This document shows positions 1 to 3,121 of a stretch of DNA of 5,189 nucleotides, in pieces (within the stretch, counting starts at the first letter, position 1; each line of letters opens with the position of its first letter). Position numbers and translations under genes: made by a program. This DNA comes from Marinilabiliales bacterium (GTDB taxonomy: Bacteria; Bacteroidota; Bacteroidia; Bacteroidales; BM523), in NCBI GenBank assembly GCA_002869425.1, contig PKSZ01000322.1, positions 1 through 5,189 on the forward strand. Reading direction: 5' to 3'. The notes beneath the pieces are model-generated. The model saw nothing but the letters and a program-made list of their open reading frames with translations, ran no database searches and was not told where the DNA came from.

Positions 1-58
1 ACAGATATTCGCTTCGTCTTATTTTACCAGATGCTGTAACCCGCACCAATAAATACAT
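1..58 (-). CDS. Possible start of a downstream gene, cut by the window edge
   Basis: An ATG lies 8 nt after the stop codon of the SpoIIAA-like gene, on the same strand. It opens a frame with no stop for 19 codons before the window ends (MYLLVRVTASGKIRRSEYL). The close spacing would fit a co-transcribed gene. I do not recognise the peptide, and 19 open codons are expected often by chance. No ribosome binding site is visible. This could equally be non-coding 3' sequence. Confidence 0.2.
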   Translation of the reverse strand, partial: MYLLVRVTASGKIRRSEYL

Positions 59-66
59 TTTACAAA

Positions 67-441
67 TCATAGGCTTAACCATTTATATGCTGCATTTTCA
101 GTAGAAAAAATCTCCAATCTTAAATTAGTTAATTTGCTCATTCTCCTTTTTAGTAATTCCGAGGTTACTACTTCTTCAGGACTATATGTTAACAAAGCAA
201 GTTTCCTTTTTGCATTAATCTTAGCAGTATATTCTTTAATCAATTTAAAAATCATTTCTTTATCTTGATCAGTAAGGACAAATTTTGAATTTCTTAAATC
301 TACAAAAATTGAATAAGAATCATTGTGTTCAGGATCATTAAACTTTGTCTTTTCATGCTCTATCAACTCCGTTAATCGAATCTCACCTCGTGCTGTTTCA
401 ATAATTAGTTTTCTCTTATGGTCAAATTCGTATTTCAACAT
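67..441 (-). CDS. SpoIIAA/STAS-like small cytoplasmic protein
   Basis: The protein has 124 residues, no signal peptide, no membrane segment and no cysteines. Its pattern suits a small alpha/beta fold: an N-terminal beta hairpin (MLKYEFDHKRKLIIETARGE), a helix, a central strand ending in an Asp (SIFVDLRNSKF, about residues 44-54), a long Lys/Glu-rich helix, a strand (KLALLTYSP), and a closing strand-helix (RLEIFSTENAAYKWL). The ending 'F-S-T-x-x-A-A-x-x-W-L' and the 'VDLRN' strand resemble small Bacteroidota proteins I recall as SpoIIAA-like/STAS-like, usually annotated as hypothetical. STAS domains generally act in protein-protein signalling, but the Ser that is phosphorylated in true SpoIIAA cannot be assigned here. 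The start is supported by AGGAAG four bases upstream (446-451), unusual in this window. It lies 141 bp downstream of cheW on the same strand, with a likely terminator between, so it may be transcribed separately. Fold assignment is by eye and tentative. Confidence 0.75.
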   Translation of the reverse strand: MLKYEFDHKRKLIIETARGEIRLTELIEHEKTKFNDPEHNDSYSIFVDLRNSKFVLTDQDKEMIFKLIKEYTAKINAKRKLALLTYSPEEVVTSELLKRRMSKLTNLRLEIFSTENAAYKWLSL

Positions 442-477
442 ATATCTTCCTATAATTATGGTTTACAACACTTGCAT

Positions 478-509
478 AAAGAAAAAGCTGATACTAAACA
501 ACCAGCTTT
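478..509 (-). terminator. Likely rho-independent terminator of cheW
   Basis: Read on the minus strand, AAAGCTG (509-503) pairs perfectly with CAGCTTT (490-484) across a 12-nt loop. It is followed directly by a T-rich run (TTCTTT). It starts about 74 nt after the cheW stop codon and lies before the SpoIIAA-like gene. The stem is short (7 bp, three G/C pairs), so termination may be partial. No plus-strand gene ends near it. Confidence 0.55.
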
Positions 510-582
510 GCCTTTTGATGTTATGAAATATAAATGCAAAATAAATAGTCAAAACAATCTCTTCGAAAACGAAATAATAGTA

Positions 583-1080
583 TTAATTAATTTCTTCATT
601 AAAATTTTCGTGCATTACTACAAGATCATCAGTATTGAATACTTTATTCATATTCAGCAACATAATAAATTTATCTTCACCATGTTTAAACATACCGTTG
701 ATGAAATCAGATTTATATTTATTACCAATGGTTGGAGCTGGTAGTATATCTGTTTTTTCAATCTCAAGTACTTCTTCTACTCCATCAACCAGACTGCCTA
801 CATAAATAGATTCATCTTCGAACTTCAAATCCATAACAACGATACATGTATCTTTTGTGTATTCTATTTCCGGAAGACCGAATTTTATTCTAGTATCGAC
901 AACAGGCAGAACAGTTCCCCGTAAATTAATCACTCCCTTCATATATTCAGGAGCCTGAGGCACTGCTGTAATCTTAGTCATTTCCAGTATATTGAGCACA
1001 CTGCTAACATTTGCTGCAAAGGTTTCTTCTCCCAATCTGAATGATAAAAAGGAATTGATTTTAGTAGTTGCTTCTTCCAT
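583..1080 (-). CDS. cheW: Chemotaxis coupling protein CheW
   Basis: A 165-residue, single-domain CheW, the usual length for the family. CheW is a cytoplasmic adaptor that joins methyl-accepting receptors to the histidine kinase CheA in receptor arrays. Visible hallmarks are the opening strand 'FLSFRLGEETFAANVSSVLNI' (residues 11-31), the 'PQAPEYMKGVINLRGTVLPVVD' core (41-62) with the near-invariant N52-L-R-G55 turn, and 'VGSLVDGVEEVLEI' (94-107), where VDxV is typical. A late 'FINGMFKHGEDKFIMLLNMNKVF' strand pair completes the second beta barrel. An acidic tail (HENFNEEIN) follows. The ATG is preceded only by A-rich sequence, with no Shine-Dalgarno motif. It is divergent from the Crp/Fnr-type regulator gene across 275 bp and is followed by a likely terminator, so it is probably a single-gene transcript. 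No cheA, cheY or cheR is in view. The MCP at the other end of the window is a plausible partner. Confidence 0.95.
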   Translation of the reverse strand: MEEATTKINSFLSFRLGEETFAANVSSVLNILEMTKITAVPQAPEYMKGVINLRGTVLPVVDTRIKFGLPEIEYTKDTCIVVMDLKFEDESIYVGSLVDGVEEVLEIEKTDILPAPTIGNKYKSDFINGMFKHGEDKFIMLLNMNKVFNTDDLVVMHENFNEEIN

Positions 1081-1181
1081 ATTTTCTATTTTTCGTAAAT
1101 ATTTTTGTTAGAGTAATTTTTTATAAATAAACACCGCAAATATCCCATAAATGGAAACAGTTCATTTCTTATGGTAGCTTC

Positions 1182-1206
1182 ATAAAGATATTACGATCAT
1201 CTTTAT
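1182..1206. repeat. 8-bp perfect inverted repeat in the cheW/regulator intergenic region
   Basis: ATAAAGAT (1182-1189) and ATCTTTAT (1199-1206) form a perfect inverted repeat with a 9-nt spacer. The total length of 25 bp matches a dimeric regulator site. It lies about 100 bp upstream of cheW and 150 bp upstream of the regulator gene. There is no T-run, so it does not look like a terminator. A chance 8-bp match in A/T-rich DNA of this length is not negligible. Confidence 0.35.
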
Positions 1207-1251
1207 CAGACAATTAAGCACCCATGATATTATTCATATCTATGAGAAAAT

Positions 1252-1303
1252 ATAATATTACTTTCAATAGTATAATTACTTGAATAGTATAGTAATATTA
1301 CTT
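1252..1303. promoter_or_regulatory. Phased A/T-rich repeats, candidate operator of the Fnr-like gene
   Basis: TAATATTACTT occurs exactly at 1253-1263 and again at 1293-1303. A shortened copy, TAATTACTT, lies at 1273-1281, so the three copies begin exactly 20 bp apart. The last lies within a 12-bp perfect palindrome, AGTAATATTACT (1291-1302). AATAGTATA is also repeated directly at 1266-1274 and 1283-1291. The palindrome abuts the -33 side of the predicted promoter and is centred about 43 bp before the estimated transcription start, where many Crp/Fnr-type activators bind. Its function is inferred. The low complexity of the A/T-rich sequence makes some repetition expected. Confidence 0.4.
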
Positions 1304-1334
1304 ATTGATCTTTTTTTGACTTATAATACCTTTG
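1304..1334 (+). promoter_or_regulatory. Bacteroidota-type promoter of the Crp/Fnr-family gene
   Basis: TACCTTTG (1327-1334) is an exact match to the TAnnTTTG -7 element used by the primary sigma factor of Bacteroidota. ATTG (1304-1307) stands 19 bp upstream as a three-of-four match to the -33 TTTG element. Transcription would begin near 1338-1341 and leave a leader of roughly 15-18 nt before the ATG at 1356. A closer TTTG at 1315-1318 is too near (8 bp) to be the partner element. Confidence 0.55.
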
Positions 1335-1355
1335 TTGTAGAAACAATATCATTTT

Positions 1356-2042
1356 ATGAAGCAGGCTATTTGTAAAGATTGCAGCTTTCTTTGCAGAAAG
1401 AAAATTGATCTTAATGAAGAAGAATCAGAGAATTTATTCAGGAATAAAACAACCTTGAATTATAATGAAGGAGAAATAATTATCAAGCAAGGAAGTTTTG
1501 TGAGTTCGGCGTTATTTATCAGGGAAGGTCTTTTACAACTTGAAATTATAAACAATGCAGGAAAAAGCATGATTGTAAAATATGCATCAGAAGGAATGTT
1601 TGTTGGTTTGTCCAGACTAAACACAGAAACAACTACCTATCCATATACTGTTAAAGTTGCAAAAAAGGCTATTGTATGTCATATTAAAACTGAAATTCTG
1701 CAGGATATCATTGCTAAAAACAAAAAGTTCAGTCAGTATGTTTTGTCTTGGTACGGTAACGATTATGAGTTTTTATTGAATAGAATTTCTGATTTGGCAA
1801 CCAAATCAGCAAATGCAAGAATTGCAGAGGCATTATTGTATATGGATGAATTTCAATCTGACAATCAAGACGACAATACTCTTTTTACTCGTAAAGATAT
1901 TGCAGACTATGCTGGTTTGTCTATTGAAAGTGCCAATAAAATTTTAGCAGTATTAAAGAAATCAAAAATGATTTCAGTTAATGGTCAGACGATCACAATT
2001 CTGGATAAAGAAAAAATGAGCTTGATGTATGAGCGAGACTAG
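1356..2042 (+). CDS. Crp/Fnr-family regulator with an FNR-like four-cysteine set
   Basis: A 228-residue regulator of normal family length. The cyclic-nucleotide-binding-like beta barrel spans about residues 28-115 (YNEGEIIIKQG, FIREGLLQLE), the dimer helix about 118-150, and a winged helix-turn-helix about 152-220. Cysteines C6, C9 and C13 (ICKDCSFLC) and C108 (AIVCHI) align by eye with the Fe-S ligands of E. coli FNR (HCQDCSISQLC and C122). The distance from the third to the fourth cysteine is 95 residues here and 93 in FNR, whereas the N-terminal spacing is CxxCx3C instead of CxxCx5C. An oxygen-labile cluster is therefore plausible but unproven. The recognition helix reads 'LSIESANKIL': Glu is kept, while the FNR Ser and Arg are replaced by Asn and Lys, so the DNA site may differ from TTGAT-N4-ATCAA. 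The arginine set expected of a cAMP-binding Crp is not obvious. A Bacteroidota-type promoter lies just upstream, with no Shine-Dalgarno motif. The gene is divergent from cheW, and its stop overlaps that of the convergent YkgJ-like gene. Confidence 0.92.
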   Translation: MKQAICKDCSFLCRKKIDLNEEESENLFRNKTTLNYNEGEIIIKQGSFVSSALFIREGLLQLEIINNAGKSMIVKYASEGMFVGLSRLNTETTTYPYTVKVAKKAIVCHIKTEILQDIIAKNKKFSQYVLSWYGNDYEFLLNRISDLATKSANARIAEALLYMDEFQSDNQDDNTLFTRKDIADYAGLSIESANKILAVLKKSKMISVNGQTITILDKEKMSLMYERD

Positions 2043-3040
2043 CAGTGTTCTATTTCGCTTTTATCATATCGAAACTGAATAACTTTTTCACAAAACTCTT
2101 TAAATCCAATTTTATACTCAATTAGGTTATTAAGTGTAAATAAATATTTGTCAAACAATTTATCATTGTATTTTGTTCCTTCTCTGCTGGTATATTGTTG
2201 GGTAAGATTGATTGCGATATGATGCTTATACTGGTCTAATAAGGTTCCCTCTCCAACGTAAAATGCATCAAAATTCCCCAGTTTGTCACATTCAAGTGGG
2301 CATGGTGTGAATTCACAATGTTTGGGTCTGCTGGAATCTAATTTGCAGCATTTTGATTCAGTGAAGAATATGCAGTGGTTTTTCCTTTTGGTTTTAAAAG
2401 TTCCTGCTTTACTCAATTGTTTATCCAAATACTTTTCAAATACTTTTTTAACAGGTTGTTTTGTTTTTTCTGAAATTCGCACAACATCAAATATTGTAAC
2501 CAGCGTTTCTTTTGCCATTTCTCCCTTTTTGTCACATTCATTACAGTTGTAAATCATGCAGATAGGTTGATCTTGCTCATTACTGGCTATTCTAAGCTTG
2601 TCGTCGTGTTTGTTTTTAATGTTATTTCTTATAGTTTCTATTGCCTTGAAGAAGTCTGTTTGATCCCAATTAAAACCATTTTTTTCAATATAGATTTTTG
2701 AAACCAGTTTGGCAATAGACTCTTCCCATTGTTTGTCTTTTTTTATAATACCATCTTCATAATAATCGTCCTTGCTGCTCTCGCATATGTAGAGTTGACA
2801 AATGGTTGGTTTTGCAGAATGAACGGTACATTTATTATCTTTTTGAAAAATACATGTACCAGTATGATCTTTCTTTAATTTATACAATCCTGCTTTTATT
2901 GAGATATCCTTTTCCAGTGATGTAGTGAATATTTCCCCTGGGCTAATGTTCAAATAATTTGATAATCTTTCGACATCTAGGATGGTTACCGGTATCTCAT
3001 AACTACAACACTTACCACACATTTTACAAGACGGCTTCAT
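2039..3040 (-). CDS. YkgJ-type protein with two cysteine-cluster modules
   Basis: A 333-residue soluble protein with 19 cysteines, made of two related modules of the YkgJ/CxxCxxCC family, which is described as a putative zinc- or iron-chelating domain of unknown function. Module 1 has the full set: C5-x2-C8-x2-C11-C12, then C63, C71, C81 and C86 ('GTCIFQKDNKCTVH', 'KPTICQLYIC'). Module 2 repeats the plan at C161-x4-C166-x2-C169, C223, C231-C232, C242, C247 and C251. The parallel pieces 'VTILDVERLS' / 'VTIFDVVRIS' show the relationship. In module 2 the CC pair is CD, and the first cysteine is displaced. The roughly 80-residue C-terminal part has no recognised domain but ends in Cys333. The gene follows the MCP on the same strand after an 82-bp gap holding a strong hairpin, and no promoter is evident in that gap, so it may depend on read-through. 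Some YkgJ-type clusters occur in flagellin lysine methylases (FliB), but I see no methylase motif here. The metal and the role are unknown. Confidence 0.88.
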   Translation of the reverse strand: MKPSCKMCGKCCSYEIPVTILDVERLSNYLNISPGEIFTTSLEKDISIKAGLYKLKKDHTGTCIFQKDNKCTVHSAKPTICQLYICESSKDDYYEDGIIKKDKQWEESIAKLVSKIYIEKNGFNWDQTDFFKAIETIRNNIKNKHDDKLRIASNEQDQPICMIYNCNECDKKGEMAKETLVTIFDVVRISEKTKQPVKKVFEKYLDKQLSKAGTFKTKRKNHCIFFTESKCCKLDSSRPKHCEFTPCPLECDKLGNFDAFYVGEGTLLDQYKHHIAINLTQQYTSREGTKYNDKLFDKYLFTLNNLIEYKIGFKEFCEKVIQFRYDKSEIEHC

Positions 3041-3063
3041 AGTATTGAAAATTTTAAAGGGAA

Positions 3064-3110
3064 AGGCCGCACCATAAAATACAAGCCAGTTAGAAAAATT
3101 GGTGCGGCCT
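3064..3110 (-). terminator. Strong hairpin after the MCP gene, terminator or attenuator
   Basis: AGGCCGCACCA (3064-3074) and TGGTGCGGCCT (3100-3110) form an 11-bp perfect stem with eight G/C pairs around a 25-nt A/T-rich loop. The hairpin starts 12 nt after the MCP stop. On the minus strand the stem is followed by TTTCCCTTTAAAATTTT, a broken T-tract. It stands out sharply from its A/T-rich surroundings. It very likely terminates MCP transcription on the minus strand. Because the T-tract is interrupted and the YkgJ-like gene begins 23 nt beyond the stem, partial read-through into that gene is possible. No gene reads into it on the plus strand. Confidence 0.75.
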
Positions 3111-3121
3111 CTATGTAAAAC

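Noticed and set aside
1..66. Terminator for the SpoIIAA-like gene, suggested by similarity to one arm of the MCP hairpin
   Set aside because: No complementary arm exists in this stretch or in the adjoining end of the gene, so no hairpin can form.
418..744. Plus-strand reading frame of 108 codons over the terminator and the end of cheW
   Set aside because: It lies antisense to the well-supported cheW gene, has no recognisable domain, and has the low-complexity Ile/Phe/Asn composition of a frame opened by A/T-rich DNA.
1137..1144. GATATTTG on the minus strand as a -7 element for cheW
   Set aside because: It differs from TAnnTTTG at the first base, and no TTTG element lies at the expected distance upstream. 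Support was too weak to list.
1223..1244. Imperfect A/T-rich inverted repeat (GATAT-TATTC-ATATC)
   Set aside because: Its stem is only five A/T-rich pairs, which is expected by chance in this base composition.
1081..1355. Canonical FNR box (TTGAT-N4-ATCAA)
   Set aside because: TTGAT occurs at 1305-1309, but no matching ATCAA half follows at the right distance, so it was not called.
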